Origin: Bacteroidota bacterium
GTDB taxonomy: Bacteria > Bacteroidota > Bacteroidia > Flavobacteriales > Weeksellaceae
Length of the DNA: 64,000 nt
Reading direction: 5' to 3'
Assembly: GCA_023399595.1 (NCBI GenBank)
Contig: JAEWOR010000033.1
Location: 62,001-126,000, forward strand
Below, piece by piece: positions 27,617-36,671 of the stretch. Made by a program: the position numbers and the translations under genes. Each line of letters begins with the position of its first letter. Position 1 is the stretch's first letter. The notes under the pieces were generated by a model that was not told the origin of the DNA, did no database searches, and saw only the letters and a list, made by a program, of their open reading frames with translations.

Positions 27617-27715
27617 ATAAATTTTTGCTTAAGATAAAAGCAAGCGAAAATATAAAAAAAATAAATCTGTTAAAAAATAATTCTATTACTAAAAAGTTTA
27701 AAAGAAAAGGATAAA

Positions 27716-28675
27716 ATGGAAAACAAACATATTATAGAACTTGCACACCAAACTTTGGATATTGAGATTAACGAATTGCAAAAACTGAAGAATAGAATTG
27801 ATGATGATTTTGTAAAAGCAGTTAATATAATACATGAAGCAAAAGGGAAATTAATTATTGTTGGCATTGGGAAATCTGCACATGTAGGAAATAAAATTGT
27901 GGCTACCCTCAACTCTACAGGAACGCCGTCACAGTTTTTACATGCTTCAGAAGCGATTCATGGAGATTTAGGTGTTGTTCAAAAACAAGATGTTGTGTTG
28001 TGTATTTCCAATTCTGGGAACTCTCCTGAAATTGCTAAATTAGCACCTTATCTTAAACAATATTCATCAGCTTTAATTGGTATGACGGGGAATACAAAAA
28101 GTAAACTAGCTGAATATTCTGATGTTGTTTTGAATACTCATGTGGATTTAGAAGCTTGTCCTAATAAATTAGCTCCCACAAGTTCTACAACTGTGCAAAT
28201 AGCTTTAGGTGATGCTTTAGCAGTATGTTTAATGGAATTAATTCAGTTTAAAGATACAGATTTTGCTAAATTTCACCCTGGAGGAAGTTTAGGGAAAAAT
28301 TTAACGGCAACAGTGGAACAGTTTTTATCTTCTCAAAAGCCTATGGTTACTGAAGAATCTTCGATAAGAGAAGTCATTATTTCTATTAGTTCTTCTTCAC
28401 ACGGAATTACAGTAGTTATAAAAGGAGAAAGCATTGTTGGGGTAATTACAGATGGAGACTTGAGAAGAATGTTGATGAAAGAAGAAGATGTATCTTTGGT
28501 GAAAGCTCAAGATATTATGTCTAAAAAACCTAAAGCCATTGAAAAAAATGCTTTAGCAAAAGAAGCAATGTCTATTATGAAAAACAATAATATTGGACAA
28601 TTAGTGGTGACAGATAACGGTAATTATTTTGGAATTATAGATATTCATAAGTTGTTGGATGAAGGAATTAATTAA
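27716..28675 (+). CDS. kdsD: D-arabinose 5-phosphate isomerase (KpsF/GutQ/KdsD family)
   Basis: The enzyme interconverts ribulose 5-phosphate and arabinose 5-phosphate, the first step of Kdo synthesis for lipopolysaccharide. The 319-residue protein has the SIS domain (about 30-165) with VGIGKSAHVGNKIVATL and the SNSGNSPEI phosphosugar loop, the family segment FHPGGSLG, and two CBS domains (about 200-319). Length and order match the family. It is divergent from recQ and ends at a terminator at 28700-28731, so it is probably monocistronic. Confidence 0.93.
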   Translation: MENKHIIELAHQTLDIEINELQKLKNRIDDDFVKAVNIIHEAKGKLIIVGIGKSAHVGNKIVATLNSTGTPSQFLHASEAIHGDLGVVQKQDVVLCISNSGNSPEIAKLAPYLKQYSSALIGMTGNTKSKLAEYSDVVLNTHVDLEACPNKLAPTSSTTVQIALGDALAVCLMELIQFKDTDFAKFHPGGSLGKNLTATVEQFLSSQKPMVTEESSIREVIISISSSSHGITVVIKGESIVGVITDGDLRRMLMKEEDVSLVKAQDIMSKKPKAIEKNALAKEAMSIMKNNNIGQLVVTDNGNYFGIIDIHKLLDEGIN

Positions 28676-28699
28676 TCTAAAACAGTTTTTACAATACAG

Positions 28700-28733
28700 A
28701 ATGCAATGGAGTTAAACTTCATTGCATTTTTTT
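28700..28733 (+). terminator. Intrinsic terminator after kdsD
   Basis: A 12-bp stem including one G-U pair (28700-28711 with 28717-28728) and a five-base loop are followed by a T run. Confidence 0.75.
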
Positions 28734-28791
28734 GTGGGCATTTATTTTTTTTTTTAAGTTAGCTTCAAATAAAAAATATAAAAAACTACAA

Positions 28792-31572
28792 ATGAGGAAA
28801 ATCTTTCTAGGATTACTTATTGTTATCTCTAATCTAATTTTTGCACAAAGTTTATCTCAATATGTAAATCCACTTATTGGGACTGGTGGTCACGGTCATA
28901 CTTTCCCTGGAGCTACAATGCCGTTTGGAATGGTGCAACTTTCTCCAGATACCAGAATTGATGGAAGTTGGGACGGCTGTAGTGGATATCATTATTCAGA
29001 TAAAATTATTTATGGTTTTTCTCATACTCACCTTAATGGAACTGGAGTTTCGGATTACGGAGATATTATGTTGATGCCAACAATGGGAAAACCTTCTTTG
29101 AATTCCAAAAACTATTCTTCTCTATTTTCTCATAAAAATGAAAAAGCTTCTGCTGGTTTTTATAGCGTAAAACTTGACAAACACAATATTGATGTTGCTT
29201 TAACCGCTACTACAAGAGTTGGATATCACGAATATACTTTCAATAAAGCTGGAGAAGCCAATATTATTCTAGATTTAAATCATAGAGATGAGTTATTACA
29301 AGGTGAAGTAAGAGTTGTTGATGCTAACACAATTGAGGTTTTCAGGAGAAGTAAAGCTTGGGCAGAAAATCAATACGTCTATGCAAGAATAGAGTTTTCA
29401 AAACCCATGAAAATTTCTTCCAAAAATGTCAACGGAAGATCGGAATCAAATTTATTTACAGGAACTCAATTGACATTGGCATTTTCTACTCCTATAAAAA
29501 GTAAAGAGAAAATTCAAGTAAAAGTAGCTATTTCACCTGTTTCTTATGAAGGAGCAGCTAAAAATATGCTTGCAGAAGCCAGTTCTAACGATTTTAAAGA
29601 GATTCAAAAATTAGCTAAAAAAGCTTGGGATAAAGAACTTTCTAAAATAGAAATAAAAACTACCGATAAAAATCAATTAAGTATTTTCTATACGGCTTTG
29701 TATCACGTTTTCACGCAACCTAATATTGCGATGGATGTGGATAGAAAATACCGAGGAAGAGATAATAAAATTCATACCGCAGAAAATTTTGATTATTATT
29801 CAGTTTTCTCTTTGTGGGATACTTTTAGGGGAGCTCATCCTTTAATGACTTTACTCGACAAAAAGAGAACTTCAGATTTTGTAAATACCTTTATTCAACA
29901 GTATGAACAAGGAGGAAGACTTCCTGTTTGGGAATTGGCTTCTAATGAAACGGATTGTATGATTGGTTATCATTCGGTGTCTGTAATGGCAGATGCAATG
30001 GCTAAAGGGATTAAAGGATTTGATTATGAAAAAGCTTTTACGGCAGCTAAACATTCTTCAATGCTCAATATTTTCGGTCTCAATGCGTATAAAAAGAATA
30101 ATTTTATCAGTATTGATGATGAACATGAAAGCGTTTCTAAAACATTGGAATATGCGTATGACGATTGGTGTATTGCACAAATGGCAAAAATTTTGGGCAA
30201 AAAAGAAGATTACAAAATCTATATGAAGCGTTCTCAGAATTGGAAAAACCTTTACAATCCTAAAAATGGCTTTATGCAACCCCGAAAAAACGGAAATTGG
30301 TTAGAACCTTTCGATCCTTTTGAAGTGAATAACAATTATACTGAAGGAAATTCTTGGCATTACTCTTATTTCGTTCCGCAAGATGTGGATGGATTAATGA
30401 ACATTCATGGAGGAAAAGAAAAATTTGAAAAGTTTGTAGATTCTATTTTCACAGTTTCAGATAAAACAACGGGAAGAGAACAAGTGGATATTACTGGATT
30501 AATCGGACAATACGCACACGGAAATGAGCCAAGTCATCACATTGCTTATTTGTACAATTATGTTGGAAAACCAGAAAAAACAGATGCTAAAATTAAGTTT
30601 ATTTTAGAAAATTTCTATAAAAACTCTCCTGAGGGTTTAATTGGAAATGAAGATTGTGGACAAATGAGTGCTTGGTATATTTTGAGCTCTATAGGAATCT
30701 ATTCCGTAACTCCTGGAAAACCAGAATGGGAAACTACAACTCCTTATTTTGATGAGGTTAAAATTCATTTGGAAGATGGTTCGACAAGAATTATTACTAA
30801 AAACACCCCAAAAACTGAATTAAAAAAGCTTGGTTTTGAAAATATTAAAACCCTTCCAGATTCGAATTACGATGAGCTTATTGCGAGCCCTGTTGCAAAA
30901 GGAGATTATATTTTTGATTCGCAATCCAATATTAGCATCACTCCATTGAATGCAGATGATAAAATATTTTATTCTTTGGATGGTGAGAAATTTAGAAAAT
31001 ATAAAGAACCTATTAAGATTAATGCCACCACTACTGTTTACTATTATGCGAAAAGAAAAGGCGAGCAAAGCAGCACAATAAGTTCCACCTTCCATAGACG
31101 TCCTAATAACTGGGATGTAGAGATTACTTCTACTTATACTCCACAATATTCTGCAGGAGGTAAAATTGCACTTATAGATGGAATTCATGGTGATGTAAAT
31201 TGGAGAAAAGGCGATTGGCAAGGATATCAAGGACAAAATTTTGAAACTATTATCGATGTTCAGTCACCACAAGAATTTAAAAAAGTATCTGCAACATTCT
31301 TACAAGATTCTAGAGCTTGGATTTTGATGCCTACCAAAGTGGAATACTATTTTTCTAACAACAAAAAAGATTTCTTCCTAGTTTCCACTGTAAATAATGA
31401 TGTTGATCCAAAAGACACCAATGTTCAAGTAAAAACTTTTACGGGGGATATCTTGCCAACAGAAGCCAGATATATTAAAGTTAAAGCCTATTATTACGGT
31501 AAACTCCCTTCTTGGCATCAAGGAGCGGGTGGTGAAGCTTATATTTTTGTGAGCGAAATCTCAGCGAAATAA
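28792..31572 (+). CDS. GH92 family exported alpha-mannosidase
   Basis: GH92 enzymes are calcium-dependent alpha-mannosidases that trim mannose from N-glycans or mannans. The 926-residue product has a signal peptide ending IFAQ, then the N-terminal GH92 signature VNPLIGTGGHGHTFPGA, the catalytic domain with GYHSV and NEPSHH, GNEDCGQMSAWY near residue 620, a chitobiase-C-like domain (about 700-765) and a C-terminal F5/8-type carbohydrate-binding-like domain. The start at 28792 gives a clean signal peptide; the open frame extends upstream to 28732 without one. It stands alone, not in a polysaccharide utilisation locus. Confidence 0.93.
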   Translation: MRKIFLGLLIVISNLIFAQSLSQYVNPLIGTGGHGHTFPGATMPFGMVQLSPDTRIDGSWDGCSGYHYSDKIIYGFSHTHLNGTGVSDYGDIMLMPTMGKPSLNSKNYSSLFSHKNEKASAGFYSVKLDKHNIDVALTATTRVGYHEYTFNKAGEANIILDLNHRDELLQGEVRVVDANTIEVFRRSKAWAENQYVYARIEFSKPMKISSKNVNGRSESNLFTGTQLTLAFSTPIKSKEKIQVKVAISPVSYEGAAKNMLAEASSNDFKEIQKLAKKAWDKELSKIEIKTTDKNQLSIFYTALYHVFTQPNIAMDVDRKYRGRDNKIHTAENFDYYSVFSLWDTFRGAHPLMTLLDKKRTSDFVNTFIQQYEQGGRLPVWELASNETDCMIGYHSVSVMADAMAKGIKGFDYEKAFTAAKHSSMLNIFGLNAYKKNNFISIDDEHESVSKTLEYAYDDWCIAQMAKILGKKEDYKIYMKRSQNWKNLYNPKNGFMQPRKNGNWLEPFDPFEVNNNYTEGNSWHYSYFVPQDVDGLMNIHGGKEKFEKFVDSIFTVSDKTTGREQVDITGLIGQYAHGNEPSHHIAYLYNYVGKPEKTDAKIKFILENFYKNSPEGLIGNEDCGQMSAWYILSSIGIYSVTPGKPEWETTTPYFDEVKIHLEDGSTRIITKNTPKTELKKLGFENIKTLPDSNYDELIASPVAKGDYIFDSQSNISITPLNADDKIFYSLDGEKFRKYKEPIKINATTTVYYYAKRKGEQSSTISSTFHRRPNNWDVEITSTYTPQYSAGGKIALIDGIHGDVNWRKGDWQGYQGQNFETIIDVQSPQEFKKVSATFLQDSRAWILMPTKVEYYFSNNKKDFFLVSTVNNDVDPKDTNVQVKTFTGDILPTEARYIKVKAYYYGKLPSWHQGAGGEAYIFVSEISAK

Positions 31573-31595
31573 TAGTATTTAGAATTTATTCATAT

Positions 31596-31625
31596 AAAAC
31601 TTCCTTTTAATAGAGGAAGTTTTTT
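31596..31625 (+). terminator. Intrinsic terminator after the GH92 gene
   Basis: A 10-bp stem (31596-31605 with 31614-31623) with an eight-base loop is followed by Ts, 24 bases after the stop codon. Confidence 0.65.
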
Positions 31626-31653
31626 GTATTTTTAAATCGAAATTTTAAGAGTA

Positions 31654-32346
31654 ATGAAGAAAAAATTGGTGGTTTTGTCGGGAGCGGGAATTAGTGCAGA
31701 AAGTGGAATATCAACTTTTAGAGATTCTAATGGATTGTGGGAAAACCATAGAATTGAAGACGTAGCAAGTCCTGAAGGTTTTAAAAGATATCCTGAATTA
31801 GTTTTAGAGTTTTACAACCTGAGAAGACGCCAGTTACAAGAAGTGAAACCTAATAAAGCCCATGAAATATTAGCCGATTTAGAAAAATATTTTGACGTTT
31901 TTATCATTACCCAAAATGTTGATGATTTGCATGAACGGGGTGGCTCTACTCAAATTACTCATCTTCATGGTGAACTTTTAAAAGTTCGACCTGTAAATTC
32001 TGAAGAAAACGCTGTAGACTGGAGAGATGATCTTCAAATTGGTGATTTAGATAAAAATGGAGTTCAACTTCGTCCGCATATCGTTTGGTTTGGAGAAATG
32101 GTTCCCGAAATGGACACAGCCATGGAAATAGCTTCACAAGCGGATATTTTTCTAGTCATAGGAACTTCTATGCAGGTTTATCCCGCAGCCGGATTGGTTC
32201 ATTATGTCCCTGAACACTGCGAGATTTTTGTCATTGATCCGCATTTGGAGGCTTCAAGATTTTCGGATGCTCAAAATTGCTTTAAAATGACGGCTTCAGA
32301 AGGTATGCAACAACTGAAAGATATTTTATTGAACAAATATATTTAA
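31654..32346 (+). CDS. cobB: SIR2 family NAD-dependent protein deacylase, class III (SIRT5/CobB type)
   Basis: It removes acyl groups from lysine using NAD. The 230-residue sequence shows SGAGISAESGISTFRD (9-24), the catalytic histidine H105 in THLHGE, TQNVDDLHERGG (86-97), and HIVWFGE. Y54 and R57 (YNLR) are the residues that in SIRT5-type sirtuins bind succinyl or malonyl groups, so desuccinylation is likely. The zinc-binding cysteines of most sirtuins are absent: the small domain between residues 108 and 140 has none. It converges with the acetyltransferase gene 16 bases later. Confidence 0.92.
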   Translation: MKKKLVVLSGAGISAESGISTFRDSNGLWENHRIEDVASPEGFKRYPELVLEFYNLRRRQLQEVKPNKAHEILADLEKYFDVFIITQNVDDLHERGGSTQITHLHGELLKVRPVNSEENAVDWRDDLQIGDLDKNGVQLRPHIVWFGEMVPEMDTAMEIASQADIFLVIGTSMQVYPAAGLVHYVPEHCEIFVIDPHLEASRFSDAQNCFKMTASEGMQQLKDILLNKYI

Positions 32347-32362
32347 CACCTTAAGTTGGAAT

Positions 32363-32875
32363 TTATAAAACCTTTTCAAAAGCTTTTCTTTTACCACCTG
32401 CTAAGAAAACTTCGCCACAATAGGTATATCCTAATTTGTCTAAAATTGCCAACATGGCGAGATTATCAAAATTAGTATCCACTTTAATGCTGAAAATTTT
32501 CATTTCTTTAGCAATATCTTCAATCAAGAGAAAAAGTTTTTTAGCCATACCTTTTCCTATTATTTTTTCTGAGATGGCTACTCTATGAACCACTAAAAAA
32601 TCCCCATCAGAAAGCCATTCCCCTTGAATGTTTTCATAGGCAGGTTCATGGTTTGCAATTAACGCAGCATAACCCATAATTCCCTCGTCACCCACTAAAA
32701 CATAGGCATTGTTCTTTTCAATATCAGATTTTATGTTTTGAAGATTGGGGTAGCCATTTTGCCATTGTTCACTGCCTTCTAATCTTCTTCTTTCAATGGC
32801 ATCTTTTAGAATTTCCCAAATTTCATCAACATCCTGAAAATTGGCTTTTCTTAAAAATGGATTTATAAGTGTCAT
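32363..32875 (-). CDS. GNAT family N-acetyltransferase
   Basis: The 170-residue protein has the GNAT fold: RKANFQDVDEIWEIL at the N-terminus, strand VVHRVAISEKIIGKGMAKKL with the acetyl-CoA loop (about 98-116), and IKVDTNFDNLAMLAILDKLGY near the C-terminus. The substrate is unknown. It is monocistronic, reads towards the sirtuin gene, and lies after the terminator of the DUF2007 gene. Confidence 0.85.
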   Translation of the reverse strand: MTLINPFLRKANFQDVDEIWEILKDAIERRRLEGSEQWQNGYPNLQNIKSDIEKNNAYVLVGDEGIMGYAALIANHEPAYENIQGEWLSDGDFLVVHRVAISEKIIGKGMAKKLFLLIEDIAKEMKIFSIKVDTNFDNLAMLAILDKLGYTYCGEVFLAGGKRKAFEKVL

Positions 32876-32896
32876 ATTCTTAAAAATTAATGATAA

Positions 32897-32932
32897 AAAA
32901 ACCGAAAACTAAACAATTAATTTTCGGTTTCA
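32897..32932 (-). terminator. Intrinsic terminator after the DUF2007 gene
   Basis: A 10-bp stem (32899-32908 with 32921-32930) is followed by a T run on the minus strand. It lies 36 bases after the stop of the gene at 32966 and closes the lysine catabolism group. Confidence 0.7.
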
Positions 32933-32965
32933 AGTAGTAAAATTTAAAATTATTAATTTTAGGTC

Positions 32966-33202
32966 TTATTTCTTTTCAGCATCTCCACTTTGGAGATAAG
33001 CGTCAATAATTTCAAAAGCTTTGCTCTCATCTTCAAGATTCACCATCAATTTCAATGTGCTTGCAGTAGGAGTGGTGGTAAAAGTCAAATAATTGTCTTC
33101 TGTAAAATTCAGAATCTGAGCATCATCAAGTTTAGATTTCATTAATTGAATTTCTAAAGGTTGGTCACTTTCAAAAACTGGAACTCTTGTACTTCTTTCC
33201 AT
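32966..33202 (-). CDS. Small DUF2007-like protein
   Basis: A 78-residue soluble protein whose pattern, VPVFESDQPLEIQLMKSKLDDAQI followed by a beta hairpin and a C-terminal helix with AFEIIDAYLQ, resembles DUF2007 putative signal-transducing proteins that share the ACT/GlnB-like ferredoxin fold. It follows the lysine 6-transaminase gene by 46 bases and ends at a terminator, so it may be co-transcribed with it. No function can be assigned. Confidence 0.6.
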   Translation of the reverse strand: MERSTRVPVFESDQPLEIQLMKSKLDDAQILNFTEDNYLTFTTTPTASTLKLMVNLEDESKAFEIIDAYLQSGDAEKK

Positions 33203-33248
33203 TTCTTAAAGATAAATGAAATTTAATAAAAAATAAGTTAATGTTTTG

Positions 33249-34583
33249 TTAAATTTTAGCAATATTGTTGTCAATCTTATCTAAAGCAAGTTGGATTTCT
33301 TCCTGACTTACATTAAGATGAGGTCTGAAACGCAAAGATTGATCTCCACAACTTAAAATGATTAATCCATCTTTATACAACTCATCTCTTAAAAGATCTC
33401 TTTGTTCGCCAGAAGGTAAATCTATTGCGCACATTAAGCCTTTTCCTCTAGCATTTGAAATTTTTTCAGGATACTTTTCTGCAAGATTTTTCAAACCATT
33501 CAATAGGTAATCTCCTACTACTCTAGCGTTTTCTACAAGATTTTCGTTTTCAATAACTTCCATTACCAATTGGAAACGAAGCATATCAATAAAATTACCA
33601 CCAAAAGTAGAATTGATTCTTGAGCTTTCTCTAAAAACATTGTTTGGAACTTCATCGAACTTTTCTTTATTAGCTAAAACTCCACAAACTTGCGTTTTCT
33701 TACCAAAAGAAATAATATCTGGATGAACACTTAAATGTTGGAAAGCCCACATTTTACCAGTAATTCCGATACCTGTTTGCACTTCATCAAAAATTAAAAG
33801 GATTTCGTTGTCGTCGCATATTCTTCTTAATTCTACAAAAAATTCATCTCTAAAATGATTATCACCACCTTCCGCTTGAATAGGCTCTATAATGAGACAT
33901 GCAACTTTATTAGGATCTGAAATAATGGCTTGCTCAATTTGAAGAAGCGCTAGATTTTCATTTTTAATCGTTTCCTCAATATTTTCCTCAGTAATTGGGA
34001 AACTTAATTTAGGATTGATAATTCTTGGCCATTCAAATTTTGGGAAATATTCATATTTACGAGGATCAGAAGTGTTGGTTAAACTTAATGTATAACCACT
34101 TCTTCCATGAAAAGCTTGTTTGAAATGGATGCAGATTCCCGCTTCTAGCTCAATTCCTTTTTCGAAATTTTTTCTTGTTTTCCAATCGAAACAAGCTTTC
34201 ATAGCGTTTTCAACTCCCATTGTTCCACCTTCGATAAAGAAAGTATATTGCAATTCTTCTGGCATTACAATTCTAGAGAAAGTATCTACAAAATCTGCAT
34301 ATTCCTTAGAATATACATCTGCTAAAGTAGGTTTGTAAATGGCCATTTTCCCTAACCAAGCAGATTTTTCCACAACATAAGGATGGTTATAACCTATAGA
34401 TCCAGAACCGAACATAGAGAACATGTCTAAATATTCTTTTCCTGTTAATGAATCATGGATCCAAGAACCATGAGATTTTTCTATGTCCATTATGAAATCA
34501 AATCCATCAGCTAAAATATGTTGACCAAGAGATTTTTTTATGGTATTGGTTGCTTCTGGATGTGATGCAATTGCGTCATTCAT
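33249..34583 (-). CDS. lat: L-lysine 6-transaminase
   Basis: This PLP enzyme transfers the epsilon-amino group of lysine to 2-oxoglutarate, giving 2-aminoadipate 6-semialdehyde. The 444-residue protein has class III aminotransferase motifs: FGSGSIGYNHPYV, FIEGGTMGVENAMKA for phosphate binding, LLIFDEVQTGIG (PLP-binding Asp), and SFGKKTQVCG with the PLP lysine. FGKKTQVCG and the N-terminal part match the flavobacterial Lat family rather than ornithine or acetylornithine transaminases. It lies 48 bases after an aldehyde dehydrogenase that can oxidise its product, so the two probably form a lysine-to-2-aminoadipate pathway. Confidence 0.88.
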   Translation of the reverse strand: MNDAIASHPEATNTIKKSLGQHILADGFDFIMDIEKSHGSWIHDSLTGKEYLDMFSMFGSGSIGYNHPYVVEKSAWLGKMAIYKPTLADVYSKEYADFVDTFSRIVMPEELQYTFFIEGGTMGVENAMKACFDWKTRKNFEKGIELEAGICIHFKQAFHGRSGYTLSLTNTSDPRKYEYFPKFEWPRIINPKLSFPITEENIEETIKNENLALLQIEQAIISDPNKVACLIIEPIQAEGGDNHFRDEFFVELRRICDDNEILLIFDEVQTGIGITGKMWAFQHLSVHPDIISFGKKTQVCGVLANKEKFDEVPNNVFRESSRINSTFGGNFIDMLRFQLVMEVIENENLVENARVVGDYLLNGLKNLAEKYPEKISNARGKGLMCAIDLPSGEQRDLLRDELYKDGLIILSCGDQSLRFRPHLNVSQEEIQLALDKIDNNIAKI

Positions 34584-34631
34584 ACTACTATTTTTTTGTG
34601 ATTTTAAAATTATTTTAATTTAAAGTGTTTT

Positions 34632-36191
34632 TTAGATATCGAATTTAATTCCTTGTGCTAAAGGAAGTTGTGTAGAGTAATTTATAGTATTGGTTTGCCT
34701 TCTCATATAAGCTCTCCAAGCATCGGAACCAGATTCTCTTCCGCCTCCAGTTTCTTTTTCTCCACCAAAAGCTCCACCAATTTCAGCACCAGAAGTTCCG
34801 ATGTTTACGTTCGCAATTCCACAATCTGAACCTGCATGAGAAAGGAATAATTCCGCTTCTCTTAAATTCTGAGTCATAATTGCTGAAGACAAACCTTGAG
34901 GAACATCATTCTGAATAGCAATAGCTTCGTCCAAAGTTTTGTATTTAATTAAATATAAAATAGGTGCAAAAGTTTCGTGTTGAACGATTTCATAAGAGTT
35001 TTTAACTTCTGCGATACATGGTTTTACATAGCAACCAGACTCGTAACCTTTCCCAGAAAGAACTCCACCTTCAACGATGAATTTTCCACCTTCTTTTTTA
35101 CATTTTTTAATAGAATCTTCATATTGGTTTACAGCATCCAAGTCGATAAGCGGACCTACATGATTTTTCTCGTCCAATGGATTTCCGATTTTTAATTGTC
35201 CGTAAGCTTTTACCAAACGTTTTTTTACTTCGTTATAAATGCTTTCATGGATAATTAATCTTCTTGTAGAGGTACATCTTTGTCCTGCAGTTCCTACAGC
35301 TCCAAAAACGGCTCCTACAATAGACATATTTATATCTGCATTTTCTGTAATAATGATAGCGTTATTTCCTCCTAGTTCAAGGATAGATTTTCCAAATCTC
35401 TCTGCAACTTTAGCAGAGACCATTCTTCCAACTCTTGTAGAACCTGTGAAGGAAACCAAAGAAACTCTTTTATCATCCACCATTTTTTGTCCCATTTCAT
35501 GATCAGAAACTAACATACTTGAAATGCCTTCTGGAAGGTTATTTTCTTTAAGAACTTCCATAAAGATGTTCTGACAAGCAACTGCGCAAAGTGGTGTTTT
35601 TTCGGATGGTTTCCAAATGGTAACGTTTCCGCAAATAAATGCTAAAGCTGAATTCCAAGCCCAAACTGCTACTGGAAAGTTGAACGCGGTAATAATTCCT
35701 ACAACACCAAGTGGATGATATTGCTCATACATTCTGTGTCCAGGTCTTTCAGAATGCATTGTGTAACCGTGAAGTTCTCTGGATAAACCAACTGCAAAGT
35801 CGCAAATATCTATCATTTCCTGAACCTCTCCATATCCTTCTTGTAGGGATTTTCCCATTTCGTAGGAAACTAATTTTCCTAAATCTTCTTTATATTCTCT
35901 TAGTTTTAACCCTAACTGACGAACAATTTCACCACGTTTAGGTGCTGGAATTAATCTAAACTCTAAAAATGCTTTTTCAGCAGCTTCAATTACTTTATCA
36001 TAATCACTTTCTACAGCAGTTTTTATTTTCGCAATCAGTTTGCTGTCTACAGGAGAAATACTTTCGATAACTTTACCAGATGCAAATATCTTAGAACCGG
36101 TAGATGCACCTTTATTTTCTTCTTTAATTCCTAATCTTTTTAATGATTTTTCAATACCGAAATCATTTTGTTTTTTGGCCATAAAATTCAT
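34632..36191 (-). CDS. Aldehyde dehydrogenase, probable 2-aminoadipate 6-semialdehyde dehydrogenase (ALDH7 type)
   Basis: The 519-residue NAD(P)-dependent aldehyde dehydrogenase shows TAFNFPVAVWAWN, the catalytic glutamate in LELGGNNA, the catalytic cysteine in AGQRCTSTRRL, and ETFAPILY. The C-terminal NVNIGTSGAEIGGAFGGEKETGGGRESGSDAW is typical of the ALDH7 (antiquitin) group, which oxidises aminoadipate semialdehyde. The transaminase gene that makes this substrate follows 48 bases later. An alternative start nine bases downstream, at 36182, gives MAKKQ and is equally plausible. Confidence 0.88.
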   Translation of the reverse strand: MNFMAKKQNDFGIEKSLKRLGIKEENKGASTGSKIFASGKVIESISPVDSKLIAKIKTAVESDYDKVIEAAEKAFLEFRLIPAPKRGEIVRQLGLKLREYKEDLGKLVSYEMGKSLQEGYGEVQEMIDICDFAVGLSRELHGYTMHSERPGHRMYEQYHPLGVVGIITAFNFPVAVWAWNSALAFICGNVTIWKPSEKTPLCAVACQNIFMEVLKENNLPEGISSMLVSDHEMGQKMVDDKRVSLVSFTGSTRVGRMVSAKVAERFGKSILELGGNNAIIITENADINMSIVGAVFGAVGTAGQRCTSTRRLIIHESIYNEVKKRLVKAYGQLKIGNPLDEKNHVGPLIDLDAVNQYEDSIKKCKKEGGKFIVEGGVLSGKGYESGCYVKPCIAEVKNSYEIVQHETFAPILYLIKYKTLDEAIAIQNDVPQGLSSAIMTQNLREAELFLSHAGSDCGIANVNIGTSGAEIGGAFGGEKETGGGRESGSDAWRAYMRRQTNTINYSTQLPLAQGIKFDI

Positions 36192-36272
36192 TTTCGTTTG
36201 CTATAAAGATAGAGATTATTATGCAAAAGATAAAATTATATTTTTGAAAGTTCCATTTTATTATGGTGTTTG

Positions 36273-36280
36273 TATCTTTG
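36273..36280 (+). promoter_or_regulatory. -7 box (TATCTTTG)
   Basis: An exact TAnnTTTG match lies 19 bases before the ATG of the 44-residue membrane peptide, supporting that short gene. Confidence 0.5.
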
Positions 36281-36299
36281 TGGACTAAATAATGTAATA

Positions 36300-36434
36300 A
36301 TGGAAAACTCTAAATTTAAGAAGTGGTTTAAGCGTGTGGGATGGGCTGGTTTGGCTTTTTTTACTATTAAAGGATTGGTTTGGCTGGTGATATTTTATTT
36401 CGGTGCGGATGCTTTAAAAAGTTGTGTACAATAA
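36300..36434 (+). CDS. 44-residue single-span membrane peptide
   Basis: A short frame too small for routine calling: MENSKFKKWFKRVGWAGLAF begins the peptide, with a basic N-terminus, one hydrophobic segment (about residues 13-35) and a short C-terminal tail ending KSCVQ. It has a -7 box at 36273-36280 and a terminator immediately after its stop, which is good evidence for a real transcript. Trp and Lys content is high. Function is unknown. Confidence 0.6.
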   Translation: MENSKFKKWFKRVGWAGLAFFTIKGLVWLVIFYFGADALKSCVQ

Positions 36435-36435
36435 A

Positions 36436-36462
36436 AAAAGCAGAGCTGAACTCTGCTTTTTG
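36436..36462. terminator. Bidirectional terminator
   Basis: A 10-bp stem AAAAGCAGAG/CTCTGCTTTT (36436-36445 with 36451-36460) with a five-base loop sits between the membrane peptide and the converging Arc-type gene; A and T runs allow use on both strands. Confidence 0.75.
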
Positions 36463-36474
36463 ATATTAAATTTT

Positions 36475-36669
36475 CTATTCTTCTTTTTTTCTTCTTGCTT
36501 TGGTTAAACTTTGGTGTAAGAGGAATTCTATTTGTCCGTTTACGCTTCTAAACTCATCATTTGCCCATTTTTCTAAGAGTCTAAATGTATTCTCATCTAT
36601 TCGCAATACGAAAGATTTTTTAGCATTTTGAGTTTTCTCTGAAGAATTTTGAGTTTTTTGAGTTTTCAT
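36475..36669 (-). CDS. Arc-type ribbon-helix-helix protein
   Basis: The 64-residue protein has a Lys/Gln/Ser-rich N-terminus followed by KKSFVLRIDENTFRLLEKWANDE, the beta-strand and two helices of a ribbon-helix-helix (Arc/MetJ) DNA-binding fold. The ATG at 36669 is preferred to the upstream in-frame ATG at 36726, which would lie inside the preceding gene. The gap to the SPFH gene stop is two bases, so the two are translated from one message. Such pairs recur in Bacteroidota; the role is unknown. Confidence 0.75.
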   Translation of the reverse strand: MKTQKTQNSSEKTQNAKKSFVLRIDENTFRLLEKWANDEFRSVNGQIEFLLHQSLTKARRKKEE

Positions 36670-36671
36670 GC

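Noticed and set aside
30820..31236. 138-codon minus-strand frame inside the GH92 gene
   Set aside because: Antisense shadow of the mannosidase coding sequence with no recognisable motif.
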